A DNA stretch of 64,000 nucleotides, from NCBI RefSeq assembly GCF_019104765.1, contig NZ_JAHRXJ010000007.1:24670-88669 (forward strand), written 5' to 3'. Shown here piece after piece: positions 8,133 through 17,851 of this stretch. Both the position numbers and the translations under genes were made by a program. The notes beneath the pieces are model-generated. The model did no database searches. It was not told where the DNA came from and was given only the letters and a program-made list of their open reading frames with translations. The DNA comes from Synechococcus sp. HK05. GTDB taxonomy: Bacteria; Cyanobacteriota; Cyanobacteriia; PCC-6307; Cyanobiaceae. Position 1 is the first letter of the stretch. Each line of letters begins with the position of its first letter.

Positions 8133-9635
8133 ATGGTGAGCCGTTGTGATGTGGCGGTGGTGGGGGGCGGCATTGCCGGTCTCACCGCCGCAGCGGTGTT
8201 GGCCGCTGAGGGGCTGCAGGTGGAGCTGCTGGAGGCCCATAGCCAGAGCGGCGGCTGCGCGGGCACGTTCCGCCGTGGCCCGTACACCTTTGATGCCGGC
8301 GCCACCCAGGTGGCGGGGTTTGAGCCGGGCGGGATCCACGAGCGCCTGTTTCGCCACTTCAACCTGCCGTTGCCAGCGGCTACTCCGCTGGATCCCGGCT
8401 GCAGCGTGCAGCTGGCTGGGGAGCACCAGCCCATCGCCCTGTGGCGCGATCCCCAGCGCTGGCAGCAGGAGCGGCAGCGCGAGTTCCCCGGCAGTGAGCG
8501 TTTCTGGCAGCTCTGTGGCTGGTTGCACCGCAGCAACTGGGCGTTTGCGGGCCGGGATCCGGTGCTTCCTCCCCGCAGCCTCTGGGATCTGCGCCAGCTG
8601 CTGGGTGCTGTTGGCCCCGGCAGCCTCGCCAGTGGGGTGCTGGTGGGCGCCACGGTGGCCGATCTGCTGGTGCTTTGCGGTTGCGGCCGCGATCAGCGCT
8701 TGCGGCGCTTCCTCGATCTGCAGCTGAAGCTCTATTCCCAGGAGCCCGCCGATCGCACCGCTGCCCTCTACGGGGCCACTGTGTTGGCCATGGCCCAGGC
8801 ACCGCTGGGCCTTTGGCATCTGCAGGGCTCGATGCAGGCGCTCAGCAGCGCCCTCGAGCAGGCCCTGGCCCAGGCGGGTGGCCGCCTGCGGCTTCGCCAC
8901 CGCGTGCAGCGCCTAACGCCCGTGGCCGCTGGCTGGCAGCTGGAGGGGCAGGCGGCTGCGCAGCGGCCCTTTGCCCTGCAGGCCGATCAGGTGGTGAATA
9001 CCTTGCCGCCCCAGCTGCTGCCGGAGCTGTTGGGCCCGGCTCTGCCCGAGGCCTATCGCCAGCGGATTGCGGCCTTTCCCGATCCCTCCGGTGCGCTGGT
9101 GCTCTACGGCGCCGTGCCGAGGGATTGCCTGCCCCAGGATCTGGGTTTGCATGCCCAGCTGGAGTGGGCTGAGCCCGGCAACCTGTTCGTATCGATCAGT
9201 GCTGAGGGCGATGGCCGCGCCCCCGCCGGCCAGGCCACCGTGATCGCCAGCGTGTTCACCCCCGCCAAGCCCTGGTTTGGCTTGGCCGAGGCCGACTATC
9301 AAGCGCGCAAACAGCAGGCCCTGACGGGCATTCAGGCTGGCTTGCAGCAGTTGCTCGGCCTGCGGCCCGAGACCTACCTGCATGCGGAGCTGGCCACGCC
9401 CCGGGGCTTTGCCGGTTGGACGGGCCGGCCCTTTGGTTTTGTGGGGGGGCTTGGGCAGCACCCGAGCCGCTTTGGCCCGTTTGGGCTGGCCAGTCGCACG
9501 CCGCTGCCGGGGCTTTGGCTCTGCGGTGATGCGATCTATCCGGGTGAGGGCACGGCCGGGGTGAGCCTTTCGGCCTTCACCGCCTGCCGGCAGCTGTTGG
9601 AGGCCCGTGGCCGAGAGCTGCAGCTGGCGCCTTAG
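8133..9635 (+). CDS. crtD: Carotenoid desaturase/isomerase-type oxidoreductase (CrtD-like)
   Basis: This is a 500-aa FAD-dependent amine-oxidase-fold protein. The dinucleotide motif VVGGGIAGL (residues 9-17) is followed by ELLEAHSQSGGCAGTF, and the C-terminal FAD loop is LWLCGDAIYPGEGTAGVSLSAF. Length and the YTFDAGATQVAG segment fit cyanobacterial C-3',4' desaturase CrtD, although the related CrtH/CrtISO cannot be excluded by eye. The frame is open well upstream; ATG 8133 puts the FAD motif at the normal distance from the N-terminus. Its TAG stop overlaps the TAA of the convergent tyrA by two bases. Confidence 0.82.
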   Translation: MVSRCDVAVVGGGIAGLTAAAVLAAEGLQVELLEAHSQSGGCAGTFRRGPYTFDAGATQVAGFEPGGIHERLFRHFNLPLPAATPLDPGCSVQLAGEHQPIALWRDPQRWQQERQREFPGSERFWQLCGWLHRSNWAFAGRDPVLPPRSLWDLRQLLGAVGPGSLASGVLVGATVADLLVLCGCGRDQRLRRFLDLQLKLYSQEPADRTAALYGATVLAMAQAPLGLWHLQGSMQALSSALEQALAQAGGRLRLRHRVQRLTPVAAGWQLEGQAAAQRPFALQADQVVNTLPPQLLPELLGPALPEAYRQRIAAFPDPSGALVLYGAVPRDCLPQDLGLHAQLEWAEPGNLFVSISAEGDGRAPAGQATVIASVFTPAKPWFGLAEADYQARKQQALTGIQAGLQQLLGLRPETYLHAELATPRGFAGWTGRPFGFVGGLGQHPSRFGPFGLASRTPLPGLWLCGDAIYPGEGTAGVSLSAFTACRQLLEARGRELQLAP

Positions 9636-10522
9636 AGGAATTCGGGGCGCAAGGCCTGGCAGTGCTCCAGCCGTTGCTGCAAGGCCGGCCAGGCGTTCCG
9701 CTCCACCAGTGCTTCCAGCTCGCCCAGCTGCTGGCGGTACTGCCGGATGGCTTCCAGTACGGCGCCTTGATTGCAGCGGGCCATCAGGGTGCCCAGTTCT
9801 GGGTTGCCCCCACCGATGCGGCTGGTGTCGGCGAAGCCACTGGAGGCCAGTTGCCGCACCAAGGCCCCGGCGCCAGCCGCCTGGCCGCCCTGGTCTGCTG
9901 CCTCCAGCAGCGCTGCGCTCACCAGCACCGGCATGTGCGAAATCAGAGCCACGGCCTGGTCGTGGGCCGCGGCAGCGCAGCAGAGCCACTGCGCCCGCAC
10001 GGCCTGAGCGAGCTCCTGCACCAGGGCCAGAGCGGCAGGGGCGGTGCTGGCGGTGGGGGTTGCAACCCAGGGGCGGCTCGCGAACAGGCCCCGCAGGCCC
10101 GCCTCCACGCCCGCTTCAGCGGTGCCGGCCATCGGATGGCTGGCCACGAAGCGCGGATGCAGCGGCTCCCAGCGTTCAAGCACCGGCCGTTTCACCGAGC
10201 CCACATCGGTGATCACCGCCTCCCTGGGCAGGGCAGCCAGGAGTTCTGTCGGCGGATCCAGGAGGCGATCGAGGGGCAGGGCCAGCACGATCAGCCCGCA
10301 GCCCTGCAGCACCGCTGGATCGGTGTCGATCCGATTGGCCAGCTGGCGCTCCCGGGCCCGCTCGGCGGTGCGTTCGCGATGCACCAGGGCCCGCACCTCC
10401 AGGCCGGCGGCCTGCAGATCCAGTCCCAGCGACCCACCGATCAGCCCCAGCCCCACCAGGCCCACGGGCCGTTCGTGCAGGGCGCCCGTGCCCTGGGCGG
10501 GCTCCCCTTGGCTGGATGTCAT
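9632..10522 (-). CDS. tyrA: Prephenate/arogenate dehydrogenase
   Basis: This enzyme catalyses the committed step to tyrosine; cyanobacterial enzymes usually prefer arogenate and NADP. The 296-aa protein has a Rossmann motif GLGLIGGSLG (24-33), the TDVGSVK segment, the SHPMAGTAEAGVE loop that binds substrate, and SGFADTSRIGGGNPEL in the helical dimerisation domain. No ACT or chorismate mutase domain is fused. It is divergent from the helicase-like gene. Confidence 0.93.
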   Translation of the reverse strand: MTSSQGEPAQGTGALHERPVGLVGLGLIGGSLGLDLQAAGLEVRALVHRERTAERARERQLANRIDTDPAVLQGCGLIVLALPLDRLLDPPTELLAALPREAVITDVGSVKRPVLERWEPLHPRFVASHPMAGTAEAGVEAGLRGLFASRPWVATPTASTAPAALALVQELAQAVRAQWLCCAAAAHDQAVALISHMPVLVSAALLEAADQGGQAAGAGALVRQLASSGFADTSRIGGGNPELGTLMARCNQGAVLEAIRQYRQQLGELEALVERNAWPALQQRLEHCQALRPEFL

Positions 10523-10563
10523 CTCTGAACAGTGGCTTTGGGCCAGCTTCCTACGCTTTCACG

Positions 10564-11997
10564 ATGCTGGAAGCGCGGGCCCACCATCAACTCAAGGCGC
10601 TGCTCCGCCAGGCCGGTGAACCGCGCTGGCCCCACCACCTCACCTTGAGCCGCCTGGTGGCCCGCAGCCTGCGCCGCGGCGACCAGACCCTGATCCGCCT
10701 GGCTCCAGGCAGTGATCCCAGCTGGCTGCTGGGGTTGCTGGTGCCCCTGGCGCTGCACCCCCAGAGCGTGGCGATGGTGGTGAGCCCGGCCCTGCGGCAG
10801 CGCCTGCTGAAGGTGGAGTTGCCGCGGCTGGAGGCCGTGGGCCTCCATCTGGCCTGCTGGGAAGGGTCCCAGCCCCCACCAGCCGGCCGCTTGTGGTTGC
10901 TCCAGCACGAGCAACTCGCCCAGGCCTGGGCCAGCGGGGCCCTGGTGGATCAGCAGTTGGTGGTGCCGGAAGGGGAATGGCTCGAGCCGCTCCTGCGGGA
11001 CGCCTTGGCCGTGGTGATCGACACCGACCACTGGGAGCAGCTGCGCCGCAGCCTGCCTTCAGCGGCGGCGAGCCTGCTGCAGTTGCATGAACGGCTCAGC
11101 CGACGCTTGCTGGCCCGGCCTTGTGGCCCCCATCAGCAGGTGGCGATCGCGCCGGAGGAGGAAGCGCCCCTGCGGCAGCTGTTAGCAGTTTTGGGCCCCC
11201 TGCCCGAGCCCTGGCCGCGCTGGCTGGAGAGCGCTGGCGAGGGCTGGACCAGCTGGGCCCGGGTGAATCCCACCGTGTTGCAGTGGCAATGGCATCGCCA
11301 GCCGCTCCAGCCCCTGGCGGAATTGCCTGGGTTGCTGCACGGCCGCGGCGTGGTGCTGGTGGGTCCCTGGCCGGAAGCCCAGGGCCCGGTGCTCGGTTTC
11401 ACCCCCCAGGTGGAGCTGAGCCTGGCGGACCCGCCACTGCTGGATCCCCTGCCGCTGTTTGCGCCCCAGGGGCAGCCCCTGCCCAATGCCCCCCACTACG
11501 ACACCCATCTGCTCGATCAGTGCCGGCGACTGGTGCTGGGGCAGAGCGGTCTCACGGTGGTGCTGGTGGATGACGAAGGCCAGCGCCTGCGGCTCACCAG
11601 TGCCCTTGCGGCTGAATTCGGCACCCGGGTGGGGCATCAGCTCACGGCCCCGGAGAGCAACGGGGTGGTTTGTTGTGGCTGGAGTTGGTGGCTCGAGCAC
11701 CAGGCGCGCCTGCCCTTGCCGGCGCAGCTGGTGGCGGCCACCTTGCCGATCGCCAGCCTGGAGGATCCCCTCACGGCGGCCCGGGTCGCGGCGCTGCGCC
11801 AGCGAGGTCGGGATTGGTTCCGGGAGCTGCTGCTGCCGGAGGCACTGCAGCGGCTGCAGTTGGCTGTGGCCGGCGTGCGCCGCAACAGCGGTCTGCTGGC
11901 GGTGCTGGATGGGCGCCTGCGACGCCGGGGCTGGGGGCGCACGGTGCTGGAAGCTCTGGAACCCTGGGTGGCGTTGACGCGGTTGCGACCCGATTGA
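10564..11997 (+). CDS. Degenerate DinG-like helicase-domain protein
   Basis: The protein has 477 aa. The C-terminal 110 residues (LVAATLPIASLEDPLTAARVAALR, then LLPEALQRLQLAVAGVRRNSGLLAVLDGR...GRTVLEAL) match the last part of DinG/Rad3-type superfamily 2 helicases, including the QxxGRxxR-like region. The N-terminal part has no Walker A GKT/S and no DEAH box; VIDTDHW sits where the DEAH box would fall. It is therefore probably not an active ATPase, and may be a DNA-binding or structural relic kept in this lineage. An upstream ATG at 10516 would overlap tyrA, so I use ATG 10564. Confidence 0.72.
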   Translation: MLEARAHHQLKALLRQAGEPRWPHHLTLSRLVARSLRRGDQTLIRLAPGSDPSWLLGLLVPLALHPQSVAMVVSPALRQRLLKVELPRLEAVGLHLACWEGSQPPPAGRLWLLQHEQLAQAWASGALVDQQLVVPEGEWLEPLLRDALAVVIDTDHWEQLRRSLPSAAASLLQLHERLSRRLLARPCGPHQQVAIAPEEEAPLRQLLAVLGPLPEPWPRWLESAGEGWTSWARVNPTVLQWQWHRQPLQPLAELPGLLHGRGVVLVGPWPEAQGPVLGFTPQVELSLADPPLLDPLPLFAPQGQPLPNAPHYDTHLLDQCRRLVLGQSGLTVVLVDDEGQRLRLTSALAAEFGTRVGHQLTAPESNGVVCCGWSWWLEHQARLPLPAQLVAATLPIASLEDPLTAARVAALRQRGRDWFRELLLPEALQRLQLAVAGVRRNSGLLAVLDGRLRRRGWGRTVLEALEPWVALTRLRPD

Positions 11998-12033
11998 GCC
12001 CCTTACCCTGGGGCGCTGATGCGAACCGGCTCG

Positions 12034-12279
12034 ATGGGAGAGGCCAAGCGCCGCGCTGATCAGGGATTGCCCCCGCGGCCCAAGCCAGCGAAGACCAAGC
12101 CTGTCGATACCTCACCGCGCCTGGCCCCCTGGTTGCCCCTCACCCAGCGCCAGGGCGAGCAATTTGTGCAGATCACCACCCGCGGTGCCTGGGTGGGGAT
12201 CGCGGCGTTGGTGCTGTTTTGGGTGATTGTGCGCTTCGTTGGACCAGCTGCGGGCTGGTGGACCCTGGCGGACGGCTGA
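12034..12279 (+). CDS. DUF2839 small membrane protein
   Basis: The 81-aa protein begins MGEAKRR, typical of this cyanobacterial family. It has a basic N-terminal half and one transmembrane helix (WVGIAALVLFWVIVRFVG) near the C-terminus. Function is unknown. ATG 12034 is chosen because the family begins at this motif; an ATG also exists at 12019. Confidence 0.8.
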   Translation: MGEAKRRADQGLPPRPKPAKTKPVDTSPRLAPWLPLTQRQGEQFVQITTRGAWVGIAALVLFWVIVRFVGPAAGWWTLADG

Positions 12280-12383
12280 TCCCGATGCGTCGGCAAACGG
12301 TGACAGAGCAGCCGCGCTGAGTATTCCTACCCACGCAATCCTGAAGAAAAGCTTAGGATCGGAGCATTCACTGCTCTGCGCTC

Positions 12384-12722
12384 ATGTTCGCGCGTCTTGC
12401 TGAGCACTACCGATCGGTTGTTGAAGACCTGGTGATGAGCCTTCGTGCTCTCGCCGATGGCTTGCAGCAACAAGGATTTGCTGCCACTTGCTATGTCTGC
12501 GGCGATGACCGTGACGGTCACGGTGCCTCGTTTGTGGCCGATCTGGGCGATGGCCACATGGTGCGTTTTCTCGTGTCGGATTACGGGATCAGCTGGGTGG
12601 AATCCCGCAATGGCCACGAGCTGGTGAAATTTGAAGGTGCCGAGGCCATTCAGGAGCTCGAGCGCGTTGCCGCTGCTCTTCACTGCCAACCGGCCCCCAT
12701 TGCCTCGGCTGTGGGCGCCTGA
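12384..12722 (+). CDS. DUF1815 family protein
   Basis: This is a 112-aa soluble protein conserved in cyanobacteria. It contains the family-typical string CYVCGDDRDGHGASFVADLG followed by MVRFLVSDYGISWVE. No catalytic motif is recognised. It is monocistronic, with a strong terminator 46 nt after the stop. Confidence 0.85.
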   Translation: MFARLAEHYRSVVEDLVMSLRALADGLQQQGFAATCYVCGDDRDGHGASFVADLGDGHMVRFLVSDYGISWVESRNGHELVKFEGAEAIQELERVAAALHCQPAPIASAVGA

Positions 12723-12767
12723 AGCGCTTCACCGTTGTTGCAGGCTGTTGAAGGCAAGCCTGAGGAA

Positions 12768-12797
12768 AAGCCCCCGCCGTAGAGCGGGGGCTTTTTA
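12768..12797 (+). terminator. Rho-independent terminator after DUF1815 gene
   Basis: The stem AAGCCCCCGC / GCGGGGGCTT has a six-base loop and is followed by TTTATT. It separates this gene from the convergent recA and may serve both directions. Confidence 0.85.
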
Positions 12798-12829
12798 TTG
12801 CGCTGGTCTGCGACCACTCCCCGCTGGCT

Positions 12830-13960
12830 TCAGCTGGCGGCCGGCACTGCCTCCTCGCTCGTGCTGGCAGCGCCGCCGCTGGCGGCCAGGCGAGCAGCGG
12901 CGGCGGCCACAGGTTTGAGGGAGTCGCTGGTTTCGCTCAGCTTCTCGCGCACCTGGCGCTCGATCTTCTCCTTGGGCTCGGGGTTCTGCTCGAGCCAGGT
13001 GATCGTGTTGTCGCGGCCCTGGCCGATGTTGTCGCCTTCGTAGCTGTACCAGGCGCCCTTGCGCACCACCACGCCGTTTTCTTCGGCAAGATCCAGCAGG
13101 CAGCCCACGGTGCTGATGCCGCGGCCGAACAGGATGTCGAACTCAGCGATCCGGAACGGCGGCGCCACCTTGTTTTTGGCCACCTTCACCTTGGCGCGGA
13201 TGCCGTATTCCTCCGTGCCGCGCTTGAGGGTCTGGATGCGGCGGATGTCGAGGCGCACCGACGCGTAGAACTTCAGGGCATTACCGCCGGTGGTGGTTTC
13301 GGGGTTGCCGTAGGTCACGCCGATCTTCTGGCGCAGCTGGTTGAGGAAGATCACGGTGCAGCCGGATTTGCCGATGTTGCCGGTGATCTTGCGCATGGCC
13401 TGGCTCATCAGGCGGGCCTGGCTACCGACCGCCAGATCGCCCATTTCGCCTTCGATTTCAGCGCGGGGGGTGAGGGCGGCCACCGAGTCGACCACCACGA
13501 TGTCAACGGCGGCGGAGCGCACCAGCTGATCGACGATCTCCAGCGCCATCTCGCCGGTGTCGGGCTGGGACACCAGCAGATTTTCGATATCCACGCCCAG
13601 GGCGGCGGCGTAGACCGGATCCAGGGCGTGTTCAGCGTCGACGAAGGCTGCAACGCCACCGCGGCGTTGCACCTCGGCGATGGCGTGCAGGGTGAGGGTG
13701 GTTTTACCGGAACTTTCCGGGCCGTAGATCTCCACCACCCGGCCCTTGGGGTAACCCCCGCCCAGGGCGAGGTCGAGGGTGAGGGCGCCGGTGGGGCTGG
13801 TCTCGATCCGCATGCGCGAGGCATCCCCCAGGCGCATGATCGAGCCCTTGCCGAAGTTGCGTTCGATCTGGTTGAGCACCAGGCCCAGGGCCTTGTCGCG
13901 CTCGGGATTGGTGTTGGAGGCGCCAGCGGCGGTGCTGCTGGTTTTGGTGTCGGCTGGCAT
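12830..13960 (-). CDS. recA: Recombinase RecA
   Basis: RecA is the strand-exchange ATPase and LexA co-protease, here 376 aa. It has Walker A GPESSGKT (80-87), the [12 protein letters not shown] segment, Walker [13 protein letters not shown], and the L2 loop region [24 protein letters not shown]. The C-terminal tail is Ala/Ser-rich. A GTAC-type LexA palindrome lies 135 nt upstream of the start. Confidence 0.98.
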   Translation of the reverse strand: MPADTKTSSTAAGASNTNPERDKALGLVLNQIERNFGKGSIMRLGDASRMRIETSPTGALTLDLALGGGYPKGRVVEIYGPESSGKTTLTLHAIAEVQRRGGVAAFVDAEHALDPVYAAALGVDIENLLVSQPDTGEMALEIVDQLVRSAAVDIVVVDSVAALTPRAEIEGEMGDLAVGSQARLMSQAMRKITGNIGKSGCTVIFLNQLRQKIGVTYGNPETTTGGNALKFYASVRLDIRRIQTLKRGTEEYGIRAKVKVAKNKVAPPFRIAEFDILFGRGISTVGCLLDLAEENGVVVRKGAWYSYEGDNIGQGRDNTITWLEQNPEPKEKIERQVREKLSETSDSLKPVAAAAARLAASGGAASTSEEAVPAAS

Positions 13961-14094
13961 GTCTGCGATTCAGCGATGGGGGCAGGCCGCGGTGCAGGGA
14001 GCCGGCGGAACCGGGCTCATCCTGGGCGACCTCATCTACAGAAGTGCCACCGCAGGCGCCAGATGTTTCACCGCTGCCGGCTCCACCTGGCTGT

Positions 14095-14108
14095 AGTACA
14101 GGCGTACG
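14095..14108 (-). promoter_or_regulatory. Probable LexA (SOS) box upstream of recA
   Basis: The palindrome is GTAC-N4-GTAC (14096-14107) within AGTACAGGCGTACG. It matches the cyanobacterial LexA consensus RGTAC-N3-DGTWCB at 13 of 14 positions. It lies between the HAD gene stop and recA, 135 nt before the recA start. Control of recA is inferred from position and match. Confidence 0.6.
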
Positions 14109-14116
14109 CTAGCGGA

Positions 14117-14869
14117 TCAGGGCCAGCTCGCCAGGGGTGCGGCGAACTGCTCCGGGTCCAATGGGCTGATGCCGGCCGGCAGATTCGCCAGGTCGCCGGG
14201 GGAGAGGTAGCCCCAGGTGACCAGGTAGCAGCGCACCGCTTCCAGCCCAGCGGTGCTGCGCACGCGCTCGAGGGTGGGTCGGCGATCTTCCACAAACCAG
14301 ATCGGGCGCGATTGCTGGCGGCTCAGCTGCAGCAGCACCTCGGGCTTGCTGCCCTGTTCATGGCCATCCACCGCTTCGGGCTGCAGACCGTAGGCCTGCA
14401 GCAGCTCCTGGGCGAAGGCCCCCCCCTTGGTGGTGAGCACCCGCCAGGGGGTGCCTCCTTGGCTCAGGGCCTGCAGCCGTGTGATCACGCCGGGGTAGGG
14501 CTGGTGCAGGGCCAACCAGGCCTCGGGGTGGCTGGCGATCGCTTGTTGGCGCAGCTCCTCGAGGCTGCGTTGCAGGGTGTGGGGCTCGAGCTGCCAGCGC
14601 ACCAGCGCAGCCTGGAGATGGCGCTCGTAATGCTGGAGGTAATCGGCCAGGTTGAGCTCGGGCCTGGAGAGCTCCAGGGCGGCCAGCACCATTTCCCAGC
14701 CCTTGTGGATCAGCGGCCTCAGCTGGCTGAACGCGGGGGGTGCCTGCTCGGGCAGCGTGCGCTCGGGGCAGAGCGCCAGGGCTGCGCGGCGAGCGCTCCA
14801 CCAGTACTCGGCCATGCCGTCCACCAGCACGCCATCAAAATCGAACACCAGCAGTGGCGCATCAGCCAT
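14117..14869 (-). CDS. HAD-superfamily phosphatase
   Basis: This is a 250-aa haloacid-dehalogenase-like hydrolase. Motif I is FDFDGVLVDG (nucleophile Asp), motif II VLTTKGG, Lys in GSKPEVL, and motif IV FVEDRRPTLE. A long helical cap lies between motifs I and II, as in the phosphoglycolate phosphatase/beta-PGM group. The substrate is unknown. It is followed by tRNA-Gln on the upstream side. Confidence 0.83.
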   Translation of the reverse strand: MADAPLLVFDFDGVLVDGMAEYWWSARRAALALCPERTLPEQAPPAFSQLRPLIHKGWEMVLAALELSRPELNLADYLQHYERHLQAALVRWQLEPHTLQRSLEELRQQAIASHPEAWLALHQPYPGVITRLQALSQGGTPWRVLTTKGGAFAQELLQAYGLQPEAVDGHEQGSKPEVLLQLSRQQSRPIWFVEDRRPTLERVRSTAGLEAVRCYLVTWGYLSPGDLANLPAGISPLDPEQFAAPLASWP

Positions 14870-14887
14870 GGCTGGAAGCTCGGAAAA

Positions 14888-14959
14888 CTGGGCCGCTAGG
14901 ATTCGAACCTAGGAATGGCGGGACCAAAACCCGCTGCCTTACCACTTGGCGACGGCCCA
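14888..14959 (-). tRNA. tRNA-Gln (anticodon UUG)
   Basis: A 72-nt cloverleaf is readable on the minus strand. The acceptor stem is TGGGCCG / CGGCCCA with discriminator G, the anticodon loop is TTTTGGT with anticodon TTG, and the T-loop is GGTTCGAATCC. The U1-A72 pair typical of glutamine tRNAs is present. CCA is not encoded. Confidence 0.95.
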
Positions 14960-15078
14960 ACGAGTCGCTCAGGTCAGGCGCCGAAGCGCTGCTGTGCGAG
15001 CACTCAGATAGTTACCCACAGCGGGTCGACCTTCGTCAATCTCGGCGGCCAATCTCGGGCCTCCTCCTGCCTCCGCCA

Positions 15079-16749
15079 TCAGCGCGGAAAGATGCGCAGC
15101 CGCTGCTGGCGGCCGCTGCCGAAGTCGGCCGAGGTCAGCTGATAGCGGGCAGCCAGCTCCGCCTGCAGGCGACGCACCCGCTCGCTGCGGGGCAGCAATT
15201 CCACCGGTTGCCCCTTGGCCAGCACGAGCTGCTCCACGGCCAGGCGGCACTCCTCCAGGGCGGCCAGATCGTCGTCGGCGCCGCTGCGGCCCGGCTCGGC
15301 CTGGGGGGGCTCCGCCGGCTCCCGGCGCTGCAGCAGCCGCTCGAGGCCCCGTTGCACCTGCGGAAGGGTGTCGGCCTTGATCACCAGGATCGGCACGCCG
15401 GCCTGTTGGGCCCGGCGCCGCAGCTCCGGTTGCTGGCCCAGGTGCTGCCGTAGGGCCAGCACCACATCGGCCTCTTCCACGGCATCCACGCACTGCACCG
15501 GCAGGCGGCGGCTGCGGATCGCCTGCTCCAGCAACAGCGCACTCACGCCCACCCTGTAGAGCAGCAGTGGCGCCTGGGGGGCGGCGGCCTTGGCTTCATC
15601 CACTGCCTCGGCGGGCGCGGGAGCGGCCACTGGATCCGGCAGGGGCACCGGAGCCAGTTCGCGAGGGCGGCGCGGCAGCGGCGGCCGTCCGCCCTGGGCC
15701 GGTTCTGGGCGGATCAGGGCCTGGGGCGGGCTCGGTTCCTGGAGGTGCAGGCGGCCATCGCCATCGAGTTCGCGCACCTGCGGCCGCGGCAGCTGGCCGC
15801 GCAGCAGCAGATCCACGGTGCGGGCCACATCGCGATGCACCAGCCAGCGGTGGCGGCTGTGCATCTCCACCGCCAGGGGGAAGGTGGGCTCGGCGGCGCG
15901 CTCCAGCACGGTTTTCTGGGTGCGCCGTCGCCGGGCTTCCTCATCACCGAGGGTCACCGATTCGATGCCCCCCACCAGATCGCTGAGGGTGGGGTTCTTC
16001 ACCAGGTTGGCGAGCTCGTTGCCGTGGGCTGTGGCCACGAGCATCACGCCCCGCTCGGCGATGGTGCGCGCCGCCTGCGCTTCGAGCTCCGTGCCGATTT
16101 CATCGATCACGATGACTTCCGGCATGTGGTTTTCCACCGCCTCGATCATCACCTGGTGCTGCAGTTCGGGACGGGCCACCTGCATGCGCCGGGCCCGGCC
16201 GATGGCGGGGTGGGGAATGTCGCCATCGCCGGCGATCTCGTTGCTGGTGTCGATCACCACCACCCGCTTGCCCAGGTCATCGGCCAGCACCCGGGCGATC
16301 TCGCGCAGGGCGGTGGTTTTGCCCACGCCGGGGCGGCCCATCAGCAGCAGCGATTGGCCCGAATCCATCAGATCCCGCACCATCGCCACCGTGCCGAACA
16401 CGGCCCTCCCCACCCGGCAGGTGAGTCCCACGATCGTGCCGGTGCGGTTGCGGATGGCGCTGATGCGGTGCAGGGTGCGCTCGATGCCGGCGCGGTTGTC
16501 GCCGCCGAAGGCCCCCAGTTGCTCCACCACGGCGGCCAGATCGGCCCGCTCCACCACCGCCTCGCCGAGGCTCACGGCCCGGCCGGGGTAGCGGGCCTCC
16601 GGCACCCGGCCCAGATCGAGCACCACTTCCAACAGCTGCTCGCGCGCCTCCACGGGTGCCAGCGCCTGCCGCACGGCCTCGGGCAACACCTCCAGCAGGC
16701 GGTCGAGATCGTCGGTGATGCGCTGGGGGGTGATTGGAGCGGAAACCAT
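15079..16749 (-). CDS. Ycf45-like AAA ATPase with R3H domain
   Basis: This is a 556-aa P-loop protein. A central ATPase domain has [13 protein letters not shown] (Walker A about residues 138-145) and [13 protein letters not shown] (Walker B), related to the SpoIIIAA/Ycf45 group. A Pro/Ala-rich linker follows, then a C-terminal R3H-like nucleic-acid-binding segment ([15 protein letters not shown]). Plastid homologues are called Ycf45; function is not established. ATG 16749 is preferred; ATG 16782 would add 11 residues. It is the third gene of the ndhN-ldpA-ycf45 operon. Confidence 0.85.
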   Translation of the reverse strand: MVSAPITPQRITDDLDRLLEVLPEAVRQALAPVEAREQLLEVVLDLGRVPEARYPGRAVSLGEAVVERADLAAVVEQLGAFGGDNRAGIERTLHRISAIRNRTGTIVGLTCRVGRAVFGTVAMVRDLMDSGQSLLLMGRPGVGKTTALREIARVLADDLGKRVVVIDTSNEIAGDGDIPHPAIGRARRMQVARPELQHQVMIEAVENHMPEVIVIDEIGTELEAQAARTIAERGVMLVATAHGNELANLVKNPTLSDLVGGIESVTLGDEEARRRRTQKTVLERAAEPTFPLAVEMHSRHRWLVHRDVARTVDLLLRGQLPRPQVRELDGDGRLHLQEPSPPQALIRPEPAQGGRPPLPRRPRELAPVPLPDPVAAPAPAEAVDEAKAAAPQAPLLLYRVGVSALLLEQAIRSRRLPVQCVDAVEEADVVLALRQHLGQQPELRRRAQQAGVPILVIKADTLPQVQRGLERLLQRREPAEPPQAEPGRSGADDDLAALEECRLAVEQLVLAKGQPVELLPRSERVRRLQAELAARYQLTSADFGSGRQQRLRIFPR

Positions 16750-16804
16750 CACAGAGGGCGGAACCGGCGGACGCGCCGGCATTCCTGGACTGGCGTTCTA
16801 GCCA

Positions 16805-17851
16805 TCAGCGGCGCTGCCAGGGCGCCAGGAGGGCCTGGGCCAGGTTCAGGGCCTGCTCGAACAGCTCCGGGCAGTCCCGCAGCAACCCGCCGTGCGCTTC
16901 GGCCTCTAGCAGCAACGGTTGCAGCAGGCTGCGGGCCATGCCGCCGAAGGCCACACCCGCCGCACCCGCCCCGGCGGAGAGCAGCTCAGCGGTGTGGGCG
17001 TTGGTGCCGCCAGCCAGCTGCAGGGGGCCTGGCGGGGCCCAGGGGCGGATCGCCTCCAACAGCTTCACGGCGGAGCGGGCCGTGCCGGCACCCACATCAC
17101 CGCTCATCGGCCGGCCATCGAGTTGCCAGAGCGGCCGGAACCCTGCCGCGCGCAGCAGGGCAAAGCGCTGCCATAGCTCCGCCGCCAGTTCGCGCGCGCT
17201 GAGGGGGCTGGTTTGGGCGCCGGCGGCCCCGGAGCCGCCCTGGGCCCCGCGCTCGAGGCCGCAGCTCACCGCCAGGCGCTGGAGGCGTATCCCGCTGGCC
17301 TGCACCTGCTGCAGCCGTTGGGCAAAGGCCTCCTGGCGGCCCGCCTGGGTGTGCAACTCCACCGCATCGGGTTGCACGCTGGCCAGCAGCTGCGGCACCA
17401 CCTCGGGGCTGAGCAGCACCTGCTGCTCATCGATCAGGCCCAGGGGGCAGGCGGGCAGGCAGCGGCCGCAGCCGTAACAGCGCTCTGCCAACACACCGCC
17501 GCTGGGGCCGATGGCCAGGGCTGGACAAACCCGTTGGCAGGGCCTGAGGCAGTCGCTTGGGCAGCGCTGGGGATCAAAGCTCGCCTTGCGGAAATGGGGA
17601 TCGGCCCCGTCGCTGAGGCTGAGCATCAGCCAGGGTCTGGCGGCGCCGCGTGCCTCAGCCCAGGCCATGCCGCGCCGCGCTGCGGCGGCCACGGCGGCAT
17701 TGGCGGCTACATCAATGCAGTGCACGCCGGCGAGGCTGTACACGGCGCATAGATCTTCGATCGCGGCCAGGTCTTGATTGCCGGCGCCGCAGATCAGTTT
17801 CACGAAGCGGCCGGCCGCCAGGGCGGCTTCGGCAGCCGCCAGCGTGCTCAA
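16805..17851 (-). CDS. ldpA: Light-dependent period protein LdpA
   Basis: LdpA is the iron-sulfur redox sensor that feeds light/redox state into the cyanobacterial clock. The 348-aa protein has a cysteine-rich centre with CPSDC, CQRVCP and [12 protein letters not shown], enough for two [4Fe-4S] clusters of ferredoxin type. The C-terminal part ([16 protein letters not shown]...GGTNAHT) is conserved in the family. Its ATG overlaps the ndhN stop by 4 nt, so translation is coupled. Confidence 0.92.
   Translation of the reverse strand: MSTLAAAEAALAAGRFVKLICGAGNQDLAAIEDLCAVYSLAGVHCIDVAANAAVAAAARRGMAWAEARGAARPWLMLSLSDGADPHFRKASFDPQRCPSDCLRPCQRVCPALAIGPSGGVLAERCYGCGRCLPACPLGLIDEQQVLLSPEVVPQLLASVQPDAVELHTQAGRQEAFAQRLQQVQASGIRLQRLAVSCGLERGAQGGSGAAGAQTSPLSARELAAELWQRFALLRAAGFRPLWQLDGRPMSGDVGAGTARSAVKLLEAIRPWAPPGPLQLAGGTNAHTAELLSAGAGAAGVAFGGMARSLLQPLLLEAEAHGGLLRDCPELFEQALNLAQALLAPWQRR

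Noticed and set aside
7194..8900. A 568-codon minus-strand frame extending the fructosamine kinase upstream
   Set aside because: The N-terminal 250 codons are antisense to crtD, whose FAD motifs are clear. The kinase family begins near 8096.
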